This document shows positions 8,459 through 16,394 of a stretch of DNA of 22,215 bases, one piece after another. A model generated the notes under the pieces. The model was not told the origin of the DNA. It did no database searches and worked only from the letters and a program-made list of their open reading frames with translations. This DNA comes from a virus. How positions within the stretch are numbered: the stretch's first letter is position 1; the number at the start of each line of letters is the position of its first letter. Location: IMG/VR virus record IMGVR_UViG_3300010300_000128, positions 1 to 22,215 of that record. One strand, 5' to 3'. Both the position numbers and the translations under genes were made by a program.

Positions 8459-9355
8459 TTATCTACCCTGTACCAAGATTTCTGATTTAGTAGTAATTGC
8501 AACTTCTTGGAATGTAAGTGATAGCGTGACGCTGAATGGAGCGTTTGTATCTTCAAAGTGGTAAGCAGCTCCTTCACCACCATAACCAACATCAAACTGA
8601 GTAAGTACAGAAGCACCAATATCGAATAGATAATTACCACCCACAATATCAATATCCCATTGTTCTGGATAGTCAAAGAAGTGACCCGCTGTTCTATATG
8701 CAGGTGCCATATGAAATTTAAATGACCTAATAATTGATCTTAATGTTCTTGACTCTGCCGCATCGCGCGCCACCAGTTTATACTGAAATGCGTGTTGTCT
8801 AAAGTTAGTACCAGTAAACAATGTCGCAAGGTGGGGGTTACGAGCAACACCTGCACCTGCCATTAAGCCTTTTGTTGCTTGAGCTGCAATTGCACCGGCA
8901 GCCGCCCCGGTTAAGCCACCAATTGAGCCAGCTAATGCGCCAATTGCAGGGTCTGCAGCTGTTGATGCTAGGTTTAAAAGAGCACCTTTAACATCTCTAC
9001 CGCCATCATTAGTAAACTTATCTACCAGTCTTTGTGCTACGCCTTGTGCACCACCACCGCCTGCTGCAACATCTGCAGCTAATTTACCAACAGCTCCAAT
9101 AGCTTCATTTGAATATTGGGCGTTATAAGATGTTGACAAATTACCTGGTAGAGGTAGAGCAATATTAGTTACTGATGCCTTCAAAGGCGCTGCTGTGCGA
9201 GACAATTGATAGTCTTTCAACGCCCTAAATAGTATAAAGTTCTGCCCGTGACCTCTTAAATCTGATGGAAAGGATTGACCTCCACCTCCAAAGGCAAAGC
9301 TTAAAAGCGCACTTAGTGCGCCACTAACATCTACGTTTGCATTAACTACTGGCAT
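8459..9355 (-). CDS. Baseplate tail-tube junction protein, gp48/gp54-like
   Basis: A 298-aa protein (T4 gp48 364 aa, gp54 320 aa; both are tube-fold proteins that join hub to tail tube). The N-terminal third is helical and Gly/Ala-rich, with FILFRALKDYQLSRTAAPLK at about 41-60. A long small-residue segment (about 120-170) could be membrane-like or a flexible insert: GALAGSIGGLTGAAAGAIAA. The C-terminal half is the tube-like barrel: FQYKLVARDAAESRTLRSII, then FDYPEQWDIDIV. Position beside gp53 favours gp48, but I cannot separate gp48 from gp54 without alignment. It begins 14 nt from the divergent gp4 start, with only a weak GAG ribosome site. Confidence 0.82.
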   Translation of the reverse strand: MPVVNANVDVSGALSALLSFAFGGGGQSFPSDLRGHGQNFILFRALKDYQLSRTAAPLKASVTNIALPLPGNLSTSYNAQYSNEAIGAVGKLAADVAAGGGGAQGVAQRLVDKFTNDGGRDVKGALLNLASTAADPAIGALAGSIGGLTGAAAGAIAAQATKGLMAGAGVARNPHLATLFTGTNFRQHAFQYKLVARDAAESRTLRSIIRSFKFHMAPAYRTAGHFFDYPEQWDIDIVGGNYLFDIGASVLTQFDVGYGGEGAAYHFEDTNAPFSVTLSLTFQEVAITTKSEILVQGR

Positions 9356-9369
9356 TTATTTTTCTCGTT

Positions 9370-9807
9370 ATGACTTATAAAGGTAAGTTTCGACCAAAGT
9401 ATCCTAACAAATATTTAGGCGATCCAACAAACATAATTTATCGTAGTTCTTGGGAGCGACAATGTATGGTTTATTTTGATAGTAACCCTAACATTGTTAA
9501 ATGGGGTTCTGAGGAGGTTATCGTGCCGTATAGATCACCAATCGATGGTCGTTATCATAGATATTTTGTCGATTTTATTGTCAAAGCAAAACAAGCAGAT
9601 GGTACTATAGGTGTTACGCTTGTAGAGGTAAAGCCTTTTAAGCAAACAAAACCTCCAGAAATACAAAAACGTAAAACAAAGCGTTATCTCAATGAAGTAA
9701 CCACATATCTTGTCAATGAAGCCAAATGGAAGGCTGCTGAACAGTACTGTAAGGACAAAAAGTGGAATTTTCAAATTATAACTGAAAAAGAACTTGGTAG
9801 AAAATAA
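9370..9807 (+). CDS. 4: Head completion protein gp4
   Basis: A 145-aa protein (T4 gp4, also called gp50/65, is 150 aa), needed to finish the head so that the tail can attach. It has a nuclease-like PD-(D/E)xK layout: YRSSWERQC at 24-32, D68 in YFVDFIVKAK, and E86-V-K88 in LVEVKPF. This resembles TnsA-type endonuclease folds, though whether it cuts DNA in this phage is unknown. The start lies just 14 nt from the divergent gp48/54-like start and has no clear Shine-Dalgarno sequence. It is the first gene of the plus-strand late cluster. Confidence 0.9.
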   Translation: MTYKGKFRPKYPNKYLGDPTNIIYRSSWERQCMVYFDSNPNIVKWGSEEVIVPYRSPIDGRYHRYFVDFIVKAKQADGTIGVTLVEVKPFKQTKPPEIQKRKTKRYLNEVTTYLVNEAKWKAAEQYCKDKKWNFQIITEKELGRK

Positions 9808-9815
9808 GATAAATA
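9808..9815 (+). promoter_or_regulatory. Late-promoter-like octamer GATAAATA
   Basis: GATAAATA follows the gp4 stop directly and ends 28 nt before the next ATG (9844). It is 7 of 8 to the T4 late consensus and identical to the octamer upstream of gp25 on the other strand. It lies in a small dyad (GATAA...TTATC). A plausible late promoter for the plus-strand tail genes. Confidence 0.5.
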
Positions 9816-9843
9816 ATCTTATCTACAAATAAGGTTCTTACTA

Positions 9844-10434
9844 ATGGTCGCATACGTATTTGATACTATTCTAACAAAAGGGGTTAAAGCTAATCAAATC
9901 CCTGCGCGCACCCGTGCGGCTAGAGAGTGGTATCGCAATGAAGCAGAAAAGACTGATGTAACACCAACTAAATTGATGCGCGAAAATCAATCTAAGGTTG
10001 TGCGTGGATATGAAATCGGTCAGATGATGCTATTTCAATATGACCCCAAATTAAAACGAAAGCTTCCTTACTACGATGCGTTCCCACTAGTATTTCCAAT
10101 TGAGCCTAGAGATAAAGGCTTCTTAGGTATTAACCTACATTATCTGCCTCTTAGACAGAGAGCAATGTTAATGGATGCTTTATATACTCTAGCATCTGAT
10201 ACTCGTTATGACGAAAAAACTAAACTTGGTTTGAGTTATCAAATATTAAAGAGCTCTGCTAGGTATAAATTATTTAAACCTTGCGTTAAACATTATTTGA
10301 ATAGTCATATTAAATCTAGACGTATTAAGATTGATCCTGTGGAATGGGATATGGCTTTATTCATGCCGTTACAGAGATTCCAAAAAGCAAGCGCAAGCCA
10401 AGTATACACAGATAGTCTGAGGAAAGCAAGCTAA
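9844..10434 (+). CDS. Conserved T4-like phage protein of unknown function, 196 aa
   Basis: The sequence is of a type conserved in T4-like marine phages, with KGVKANQIPARTRAAREWYR at about 12-31 followed by QMMLFQYDPKLKRKLPYYDA and FLGINLHYLPLRQRAMLMDA (about 95-114). I cannot connect it with a named T4 gene. It is soluble, basic and without signal or membrane segments. It lies between gp4 and a tube protein gene, and its stop overlaps the next ATG (TAATG), so a virion or DNA-end/head role is likely. T4 places gene 2 (DNA-end protection) next to gene 4, but that identity is only a positional guess. Confidence 0.85.
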   Translation: MVAYVFDTILTKGVKANQIPARTRAAREWYRNEAEKTDVTPTKLMRENQSKVVRGYEIGQMMLFQYDPKLKRKLPYYDAFPLVFPIEPRDKGFLGINLHYLPLRQRAMLMDALYTLASDTRYDEKTKLGLSYQILKSSARYKLFKPCVKHYLNSHIKSRRIKIDPVEWDMALFMPLQRFQKASASQVYTDSLRKAS

Positions 10435-11180
10435 TGGGTTTTAACGTAGACGATTTTAGTAGTAGACTCAATCAAAGAGGCGTTGCTAAGCAATCCAATT
10501 TTGAAGCTTGGGTTTCTTTTCCGGCAAGAATGACATTTCCTGTTGGAGGAGCAGCTGCTGTAAGTACTCTTGGCTTTAGAGCAGATACTGCAGAAATACC
10601 AGGTAGATCAATTCAGACTATTACATATAAACCATACGGTGGTGGTTTAACTCATAAGATTGGTTATGATGTAACCTATCCTGAAGTAACTATGTCATTT
10701 ATTTGCGGTACTGACTTAGCAGAAAAGGTTTTATTTACAGCCTGGCAGAGTCTTGTTATCGGTAAACATAATACTAATCAGCCGTATCAACGTAACATGA
10801 AAATTGGTTACTATAAAGACTATATTGGAACTGTAGTAATTAATCAATACTCAGAAGAAGGTGAGTTATCTCACCAAGTAACACTTGTTGAGGTATATCC
10901 TACGATTGTTAACTCTATGCCGCTAAGCTGGGCAAGCGAAGATGTACATAGAGTGACAGTTCAATTCTCATACTTACATTTTATTGAAAGTTCAGTTCCT
11001 TATACACCAGCACCTGCATTAAACTTTAGTAATGCTGGTAACAATATTAGAAGTAGTATTAGAAACTCTGCTACCAACTTACTTGTTGGTGGTTTGAATA
11101 ACGCGATTGGCAATGCTACTGGTGGTGGTGTTAGCGTAAGTACTAGTGATATTAATGTGAATCTTTCTTCGCCATTTTAA
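10434..11180 (+). CDS. Tail-tube-fold protein, gp19/gp54-like
   Basis: A 248-aa protein with the gp19-type tail-tube fold: SNFEAWVSFPARM near the N terminus, EIPGRSIQTITYKPYGGGLT at about 53-72, DVTYPEVTMSFICGTD, then AWQSLVIGK and a late YPTIVNSMPLSWASEDVHRV segment (about 155-174). gp19 forms the tube; gp54 and gp48 are paralogues at its base. The extra ~50-residue Gly/Asn/Ser-rich tail beyond the barrel, and the location next to gp26 and the tape measure, favour a tube-initiator (gp54) role. GGAAAG lies upstream of the ATG. Confidence 0.8.
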   Translation: MGFNVDDFSSRLNQRGVAKQSNFEAWVSFPARMTFPVGGAAAVSTLGFRADTAEIPGRSIQTITYKPYGGGLTHKIGYDVTYPEVTMSFICGTDLAEKVLFTAWQSLVIGKHNTNQPYQRNMKIGYYKDYIGTVVINQYSEEGELSHQVTLVEVYPTIVNSMPLSWASEDVHRVTVQFSYLHFIESSVPYTPAPALNFSNAGNNIRSSIRNSATNLLVGGLNNAIGNATGGGVSVSTSDINVNLSSPF

Positions 11181-11201
11181 TTTTATATAACTGGAGGCAT
11201 C

Positions 11202-11915
11202 ATGGCTTTACCTAAAATTGCATCACCTGAATTTGAAGCGACAATCCCATCAACTGGTCAAAAAGTTTTCTTTAGACCGTTCTTGGTTAAAGAAGAAAAA
11301 GCTCTCTATATGGCTATGGAGGGCAACGAGCAAAACGAAATTATTAATGCGGTTGTTAAGGTATTATCAGCTTGCATTAGAGAAGATGTTGATGTAGCAT
11401 CTTTATCTTATTTTGATATTGAATATTTGTTCTTAAAACTGCGTGCTAAGTCTGTAGGTGACGTTGTTACCCTGCGCTTCAGACATGGTGGAGAAGATCC
11501 AGCATGTAAACACGTGCAAGAAGTTCCTATTGATCTCGATAAGGTAGAATTAGAGAGAACAGAAGGTCATACAGATAAGATTATGATTACTGATGATGTA
11601 GGTATTAAATTAAAATATCCATCACTAGATACAGCAAGACGGCTTGGCAATTTGAATACAAATAATCTTGATGATGTGTTTGAGTTTTTAACTGATTCTG
11701 TTGAGTATATTTTTGACAAAGAACAAGTATATGAAGATACAACTAAACCAGAAATAAAAGAATGGCTTGAAGATTTAGGTCAAAAGCAATTTGAAAAAGT
11801 AATGAACTTCTTTAATACTATGCCTAAACTTAGACAAAAGCTTGTATACAAGTGTGATAAGTGTGGTAAAGAAGAGAAGATTACTATCGAAGGATTACAG
11901 GGTTTTTTCGGATAA
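11202..11915 (+). CDS. 26: Baseplate hub/tail assembly protein gp26 (0-frame product)
   Basis: A 237-aa protein of the T4 gp26 family (208 aa in T4). It begins MALPKIASPEFEATIPSTGQ with FFRPFLVKEEKALYMAME at about 23-40, the family signature. A likely zinc site joins C102-x-H104 with C218-x2-C221 (CDKCGKEE) near the C terminus. GGAGG lies 4 nt before the ATG. The last codons, GGT TTT TTC GGA TAA, contain the slippery heptamer T TTT TTC at 11903-11909 in exact register, and the -1 frame stays open for 60 more codons. This product and its extension therefore probably act like lambda gpG/gpGT, as chaperones for the tape measure encoded next. Confidence 0.9.
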   Translation: MALPKIASPEFEATIPSTGQKVFFRPFLVKEEKALYMAMEGNEQNEIINAVVKVLSACIREDVDVASLSYFDIEYLFLKLRAKSVGDVVTLRFRHGGEDPACKHVQEVPIDLDKVELERTEGHTDKIMITDDVGIKLKYPSLDTARRLGNLNTNNLDDVFEFLTDSVEYIFDKEQVYEDTTKPEIKEWLEDLGQKQFEKVMNFFNTMPKLRQKLVYKCDKCGKEEKITIEGLQGFFG

Positions 11916-12091
11916 GCCTCGGTCACGACAGCTTGGCTAACCTTTATTATGTTAATTTTGCCTTGATGCAGTACCACAAGTACTCGTTGACCGAATTAGA
12001 AGAGATGATACCATTTGAGAGAGACATCTATCTAAATATGTTAATACAACACTTAGATCAAGAACGAGAACGGTTAGCAAAAAATGGCTGA
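11202..12091 (+). CDS. Predicted -1 frameshift product of gp26 (about 296 aa)
   Basis: If ribosomes slip back one base at T TTT TTC (11903-11909), 236 gp26 residues are joined to 60 residues read from 11909, ending at TGA 12089-12091. The added part reads RISLGHDSLANLYYVNFALM, then QYHKYSLTELEEMIPFERDI and YLNMLIQHLDQERERLAKNG. IPFERDIYLNMLIQHL is typical of tail-assembly T-segments, and such extensions usually bind the tape measure. The -1 frame is closed upstream by TAA at 11867, and its only ATG (11966) has no ribosome site and would yield just 41 residues. The end overlaps the tape-measure start by 8 nt, as in many chaperone-tape measure pairs. It occupies the place where other annotations may put gp51; no resemblance to T4 gp51 was established. 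Confidence 0.72.
11903..11909 (+). promoter_or_regulatory. Slippery heptamer TTTTTTC for -1 frameshifting
   Basis: The heptamer has the X-XXY-YYZ form in the gp26 frame (T TTT TTC), allowing both tRNAs to re-pair on TTT TTT. It sits two codons before the 0-frame stop. A small AGCC...GGCT stem is possible downstream (about 11915-11937), but no strong stimulatory structure is obvious. Confidence 0.7.
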
Positions 12092-14786
12092 GGCAACACT
12101 ACCTAGCGTCAACGGAGACGGTAAAAGAATTGGCGACGATATTGCTACAGTACGTCAGTACGTAGAAGAAATAATTACCGTCAATAAAAACGTTTTATCA
12201 ACTCAAACTGAAAGTCTTAAGAATCTTAAGTCAATCGATTCTGTTCTCATAGGTGTTAATTCTGCATTGAATCAAATGCTTGATTTTATGATAGGTCGAG
12301 CTGATATTGAAGACAGAAATCGTCAGACTGATATGGCGCTTGCTGAAGAGAATCGTCGCGAAGCACAACGCGCTAGAGGTGAGAGTCGTGCAGGAGCAGC
12401 TCCTGTCAAAGTATCAAAATCAGATTTGCCTGAACTAGGTTTTGCTGATCTTCTTGGTCTGCCATTACTTGCTTCTATCGTTACAAGTATTTTTGGTTCA
12501 GATGATTTTATGCGAGTCCCTGCATATTTAACTGCATTAGGACAATCAATTCGCTTATTTACTGAAAACCTAATGAACCTACCAAGGCGATTCGCCGCGT
12601 TAGCAAAATTATGGAATAATGGTACGAGAACCTTTTCTACTTTTATGGGTAAGTTCTTAACAGGCGGTTTCTTTAAACCTATCATTGACTGGTTTAGATC
12701 TGTACCTCGTGCAATAGGTGATATGCTCAAGAAGAATAATATAACAAAAGTATTCTCGTCTATATTTAAAGGTGCGAGTACTATGCTTAAACCTGTTATG
12801 GATGTCTTTAAAGGTATTGGAAGTTTCTTTGGTGCTGTAGGTAGAATGTTAAAACCTATTGCTGCTCTTGGCGGAGCTGCGTTAAGACTGTTGGGCAAAC
12901 TAGCGCTACCTATTACTATTATTTTTGGTATTATTGACGGTATTACAGGTTTTGTTAAAGAGTTTGCAGCTACTGGTTCTATCGTAGAAGGTATTAAAGG
13001 GGCACTAGTTGGTATTGTTGACGGCTTCTTTGGCACTCTAGCTGAATTCTTAGGTGATGCATTAGACTGGATTCTTAATAAAATTACATTTGGTCTATAT
13101 GACGGTAATCTGTTTGGTAGTCTGGGTGAATGGCTTTCAGGTGCAATCGAAAAAAGCGTAAGAGGTATGTTTGATGTCGTAGTTGGAATCTTTACTTTAG
13201 ATTGGGACCGTATCAAACAAGGCCTTGGTAGTATTGCTAGTATCTTTATTGGTGAAGACGGTTTTGTAACACAAGCTTGGGAATGGGTTAAAGGTCTTTT
13301 CACCTGGTCTGACCCTAACGGTGAAGAAAGATCATTACTTACAATTGTAGGTGATGCATTAGATGAAGTTTGGAATTGGTTAGGAGAACTGTTCGATCCT
13401 AAACGTATTATTCGTGCTATGCTTCCCGATCCTAGCTCAGCAGCAGCTATTCTTATTCCCAATTCATTATACGAATATGCTGGTATTAACCCAGAAACTG
13501 GTGAAGTAGAAACACCAGCTCAACGTAATATCAAAGAAGCTCAAGATGAAATTCAAGCTTCACAAGAGCGTTTACAAGCTTTAGAAGCAGAGAGAGAAGC
13601 TCCTTCAGATATGGAAGGCCAGCGCACGGTGCTTGAGGAAGAGCTTGTACGTCTACGTAATCAAAGAGAAGAAGCTCCTGTAGAGGACGGCTGGTTTACT
13701 ACTACGAAAGCTGAATATGATGAGATGATCGCTGATAGAGAAGCTCGTCTCGCTACATTGCAAGAACAAGTAAGTACCCGTCAAGCTGAAATTGATGCTC
13801 AAATTGCTGAAGAGCGTAGAGTGCAAGAAAGAGCTGCTCGTAGAATTACCGGTGTACAGACAGGTGATGGCGCTGTTCCTGAGCCTACAGAACCAGAAGA
13901 TGTTGCTGCTGTTTTAGAGGGTAGAGAACCTGAACAACGTAGAGGTGCAGTTATTCCACCTCAATCAGGCGAGCAGGTTGTCCCAGCAAGAGGCACAGGT
14001 GAGGTTACACCAAGAGGTGCAATGGCTATTCCTGGTGCAGTTCAGGTTGTCCCAGCAAGAGGCACAGGTGAGGTTACACCAAGAGGTGCGATGGCTATTC
14101 CTGGTACAGGTGAGGTTACACCAAGAGGTACAGGTGAGGTTACACCAAGAGGTGCAATGGCTATTCCTGGTGCAGTTCAGGTTGTCCCGGCAAGAGGTAC
14201 AGGTGAGGTTACACCAAGAGGTGCGATGGCTATTCCTAGTGCTGGTTCTGCACAAACAGCTCCTGCAGCTGCTCCTGCTGAAGAAGCCATTGCAGCTCCA
14301 GCTCAACAAGATAGCGACGGTTCATTTAGACTAGCTGGTATGGATTTTGGTGAAGATTCTACAATGAACATCGGCAACATAATGAATGAGCTGGTGGGCG
14401 GTGGTGATGGTTCACTAAGCAGAGAAGGATTATTTGCACCAAGTCCTTTAACAGGTAGATCATTTAATGATGCATTTGCTGCTGTTACGGGTCAAAATAT
14501 TGAAGATGTAGATGCAGCAAGAGAAGAGCTGTTTAGACGTTACCAGGGTCCAGAAGACTTTAGTATTACTGGCAGGGCTGTTAACAATGGTTCTACATCT
14601 ATTGCAGCTGCTAGAGAAGAAAGAATGAGTGGATCTGGTTCTGTAGTATCTGCACCAACTGATAATAGTACAAACGTTACTAATGTATCTAACCAGACAA
14701 CAGTTGTTGGATCAACTAATCCAAGATCTAATGAGCCTACTATTATGGCTACAATTGCTTGTCATTACGATACTTGTTTCGGATAA
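12084..14786 (+). CDS. Tail tape-measure protein (gp29 position)
   Basis: A 900-aa protein that fits the tape measure: longest gene of the cluster, placed right after the gp26 frameshift pair. An N-terminal coiled-coil-like region (about 1-110) is followed by a Phe/Gly/Lys-rich amphipathic region (about 130-440) with hydrophobic stretches such as LALPITIIFGIIDGITGFVK near 272-291, typical of tape measures that insert in membranes. A charged coiled coil follows at about 475-590 (EIQASQERLQALEAEREA). Then come near-perfect repeats of VVPARGTGEVTPRGAMAIP at about 632-718, and a Ser/Asn/Thr-rich C terminus ending CHYDTCFG. The T4 equivalent is gp29, but similarity is structural rather than clearly sequence-level. 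Confidence 0.85.
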   Translation: MAEATLPSVNGDGKRIGDDIATVRQYVEEIITVNKNVLSTQTESLKNLKSIDSVLIGVNSALNQMLDFMIGRADIEDRNRQTDMALAEENRREAQRARGESRAGAAPVKVSKSDLPELGFADLLGLPLLASIVTSIFGSDDFMRVPAYLTALGQSIRLFTENLMNLPRRFAALAKLWNNGTRTFSTFMGKFLTGGFFKPIIDWFRSVPRAIGDMLKKNNITKVFSSIFKGASTMLKPVMDVFKGIGSFFGAVGRMLKPIAALGGAALRLLGKLALPITIIFGIIDGITGFVKEFAATGSIVEGIKGALVGIVDGFFGTLAEFLGDALDWILNKITFGLYDGNLFGSLGEWLSGAIEKSVRGMFDVVVGIFTLDWDRIKQGLGSIASIFIGEDGFVTQAWEWVKGLFTWSDPNGEERSLLTIVGDALDEVWNWLGELFDPKRIIRAMLPDPSSAAAILIPNSLYEYAGINPETGEVETPAQRNIKEAQDEIQASQERLQALEAEREAPSDMEGQRTVLEEELVRLRNQREEAPVEDGWFTTTKAEYDEMIADREARLATLQEQVSTRQAEIDAQIAEERRVQERAARRITGVQTGDGAVPEPTEPEDVAAVLEGREPEQRRGAVIPPQSGEQVVPARGTGEVTPRGAMAIPGAVQVVPARGTGEVTPRGAMAIPGTGEVTPRGTGEVTPRGAMAIPGAVQVVPARGTGEVTPRGAMAIPSAGSAQTAPAAAPAEEAIAAPAQQDSDGSFRLAGMDFGEDSTMNIGNIMNELVGGGDGSLSREGLFAPSPLTGRSFNDAFAAVTGQNIEDVDAAREELFRRYQGPEDFSITGRAVNNGSTSIAAAREERMSGSGSVVSAPTDNSTNVTNVSNQTTVVGSTNPRSNEPTIMATIACHYDTCFG
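13977..14238 (+). repeat. In-frame tandem repeats in the tape-measure gene
   Basis: Units encoding VVPARGTGEVTPRGAMAIP start at 13977, 14046 and 14181. The first two are 69 bp apart; between the second and third lies a partial expansion (TGEVTPRG twice, 14103-14180). Copies are nearly identical at DNA level, which indicates recent duplication or slippage. All changes keep the frame. Confidence 0.9.
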
Positions 14787-14791
14787 TAAAA

Positions 14792-14816
14792 AAGGGGGCT
14801 CTAGGCCCCCTTCTCT
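14792..14816. terminator. Bidirectional terminator between convergent tape-measure and gp32 genes
   Basis: Stem GGGGGC (14794-14799) pairs with GCCCCC (14805-14810) around a 5-nt loop, extended by AA/TT. A-rich sequence lies on the left and T-rich on the right, so it can end transcription from either side. It fills the gap between the two convergent genes. Confidence 0.88.
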
Positions 14817-15722
14817 TTAGTCGTCAGCAGCAAGCTTTTCAAAGAACGACATACTATCATCATCGTCATCATCTGTCGCAGCAGACGCAAACGCTGGTGC
14901 AGCAGCGGCTTCAGGCTTAGGTGCTTCAGTAAACTCTACCTCATCAGCAGTACTCATAGTACCACCAGCAGAGCCACCATCAAGACCAAGTACACGATTC
15001 ATCTTAGCTTTAAGCTCATCGTATGACTTGAAGTTCTTAGGATCGACCAACTCTTGTAAAGAGTATTGTGACTTCCAAATCTTCTCAAGCTCGTCATCAT
15101 CTTCTGATAGAGGTCGAGGTGAGTCAAACTCAGACTTATCGTAGTTACGATAGCCTTCTACATTACGAATCTTAAGTTTAAAGTCCGCACCAGTCCAGAG
15201 GTCGAACGGGTTCATTGGGCTTTCATCTTCAAACTCTGGATTCATTGCTTCGTTGAGCTTGTCGAAAATCTTTTTACCAAACCTATAAAGGAATACCTTA
15301 CCTTCATTAGCAGGATTAGCAGGATCTTTTACTACGTAAATATTAACGTAGTAGTTTAGACGACGCTTCTGCTTACGTACTTGATCCTTATTAGACTCAA
15401 TACCTGAGTTCCAAAGCATAGAGTTATACTCTGATACAGGATCTTTCTTATTGAGAGTAGTTAGAGAGTTCTCAATATACCAACCACCCGGTCCTTGGAA
15501 ACCATGATTAAACATACGAACCCAAGGAAGATCTTCACCCTCTGGAGCAGGTAGGAAACGAATAACAGCAAAGCCGTTACCTGCTTTATCTACTTCTGGC
15601 TTCCACAGGTTATCATCTAGCCGGGTTTCACCTGGGCCTGATGTCATCTTAGTTGTTTCTGAGATTAGTGCTTCGAGTGAAGACTTACGATTACTCTTAA
15701 GAGCAGCGAACGAACTTGTCAT
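14817..15722 (-). CDS. 32: Single-stranded DNA-binding protein gp32
   Basis: A 301-aa protein (T4 gp32, 301 aa) that coats ssDNA during replication and recombination. Start chosen at 15722 (MTSSFAALKSNR), with GGAG 6 nt upstream; a longer open frame to 15761 has no ribosome site. Features: basic N-terminal cooperativity arm (about 1-20), OB-fold core (about 30-235) with FAVIRFLPAPEGEDLPWVRM at about 51-70 and NHGFQGPGGWYIENSLTTL at 72-90, and an acidic tail DDDDDDSMSFFEKLAADD (284-301) that recruits partners. The zinc-ribbon cysteines of T4 gp32 are not present: no Cys occurs in the whole protein. gp59, its loader partner, is encoded just upstream. Confidence 0.96.
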   Translation of the reverse strand: MTSSFAALKSNRKSSLEALISETTKMTSGPGETRLDDNLWKPEVDKAGNGFAVIRFLPAPEGEDLPWVRMFNHGFQGPGGWYIENSLTTLNKKDPVSEYNSMLWNSGIESNKDQVRKQKRRLNYYVNIYVVKDPANPANEGKVFLYRFGKKIFDKLNEAMNPEFEDESPMNPFDLWTGADFKLKIRNVEGYRNYDKSEFDSPRPLSEDDDELEKIWKSQYSLQELVDPKNFKSYDELKAKMNRVLGLDGGSAGGTMSTADEVEFTEAPKPEAAAAPAFASAATDDDDDDSMSFFEKLAADD

Positions 15723-15782
15723 ATTTTTCTCCGTATATGCGATGTATTTTCTTATCCACAATATTCATAATAACATGTATAT

Positions 15783-16394
15783 TTAGCTAGTAAATACACT
15801 TTTCATTACCTTTTTATAAGCTTGTAGGTCAACTTGTAAGAAGGGTTTATACTTGTTAGATTTGTCTCTAACAGTACAATACATTATATCATCTTTTAGG
15901 GTAGAGTTCCACTGTTTTGTGAAATTTAATATCCCATCCATGATAGTAAATGTTTCAAGAGATAGATGCTTACCAAGATACTTCCTAAGTAGAGGAGGAT
16001 GAACGGACTTCACCACTTTAAAATACTCATCAAACGAGATGTCTTTGGACTCAATTTCATTGTATATGCTCTCACATTCAGTCTTAAAGTTATATTTTAA
16101 ACTTTCAATACGCTTACGCCATTCTATATAATTTTTCTCACTCTCAGCACCAACTAAAGAGCCTGACCAACTATGGTTGTCATTAAGAAAGTTAGCTACA
16201 AAAAAGTAAACCAACTCTTGCCCTTTATAATTGCGCTCAAGTTTAGCGAAGAAGAATTTGTCTCTACGTTTAAGAAAACTATCACCTGATACTTTTAACT
16301 TTCCATTATATTTAAAATAATCGTAGTTTGATGTGAAGTGATTTCTTATAGCGAGATATGTCTTATAAGCATCTAATCCTTCATAAACATTCAT
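15783..16394 (-). CDS. 59: Helicase loader gp59
   Basis: A 203-aa protein (T4 gp59, 217 aa) that binds fork DNA and gp32 and loads the gp41 helicase. The start MNVYEGLDAYKTYLAIRNHF is typical of the family (short helix plus YxxYLAIKxHF), followed by FLKRRDKFFFAKLERNY (about 40-56) and YFFVANFLNDNHSW (about 63-76). The basic, aromatic-rich composition agrees. Start and upstream stop overlap as ATGA (16391-16394), so translation is coupled with gp33. gp32 follows 60 nt downstream. Confidence 0.92.
   Translation of the reverse strand: MNVYEGLDAYKTYLAIRNHFTSNYDYFKYNGKLKVSGDSFLKRRDKFFFAKLERNYKGQELVYFFVANFLNDNHSWSGSLVGAESEKNYIEWRKRIESLKYNFKTECESIYNEIESKDISFDEYFKVVKSVHPPLLRKYLGKHLSLETFTIMDGILNFTKQWNSTLKDDIMYCTVRDKSNKYKPFLQVDLQAYKKVMKSVFTS

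Noticed and set aside
11966-12091. Independent 41-aa gene starting at the internal ATG
   Set aside because: No ribosome site, and the conserved-looking sequence begins upstream of the ATG; frameshift reading is the better explanation.
12323-13462. 379-codon open frame on the minus strand opposite the tape-measure gene
   Set aside because: Ser/Pro/Ile-rich shadow of the real plus-strand gene; no ribosome site and no domain.
13977-14238. CRISPR array
   Set aside because: Repeats are in-frame protein-coding units without unique spacers.
13945-14334. Open frames on both strands within the tape-measure repeats
   Set aside because: Repetitive Leu/Gln and Cys/Thr products caused by reading the 69-bp repeats in other frames.
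14817-15761. Longer gp32 start at 15761 (MWIRKYIAY...)
   Set aside because: The added 13 residues do not fit gp32 and lack a ribosome site; GGAG precedes the ATG at 15722.
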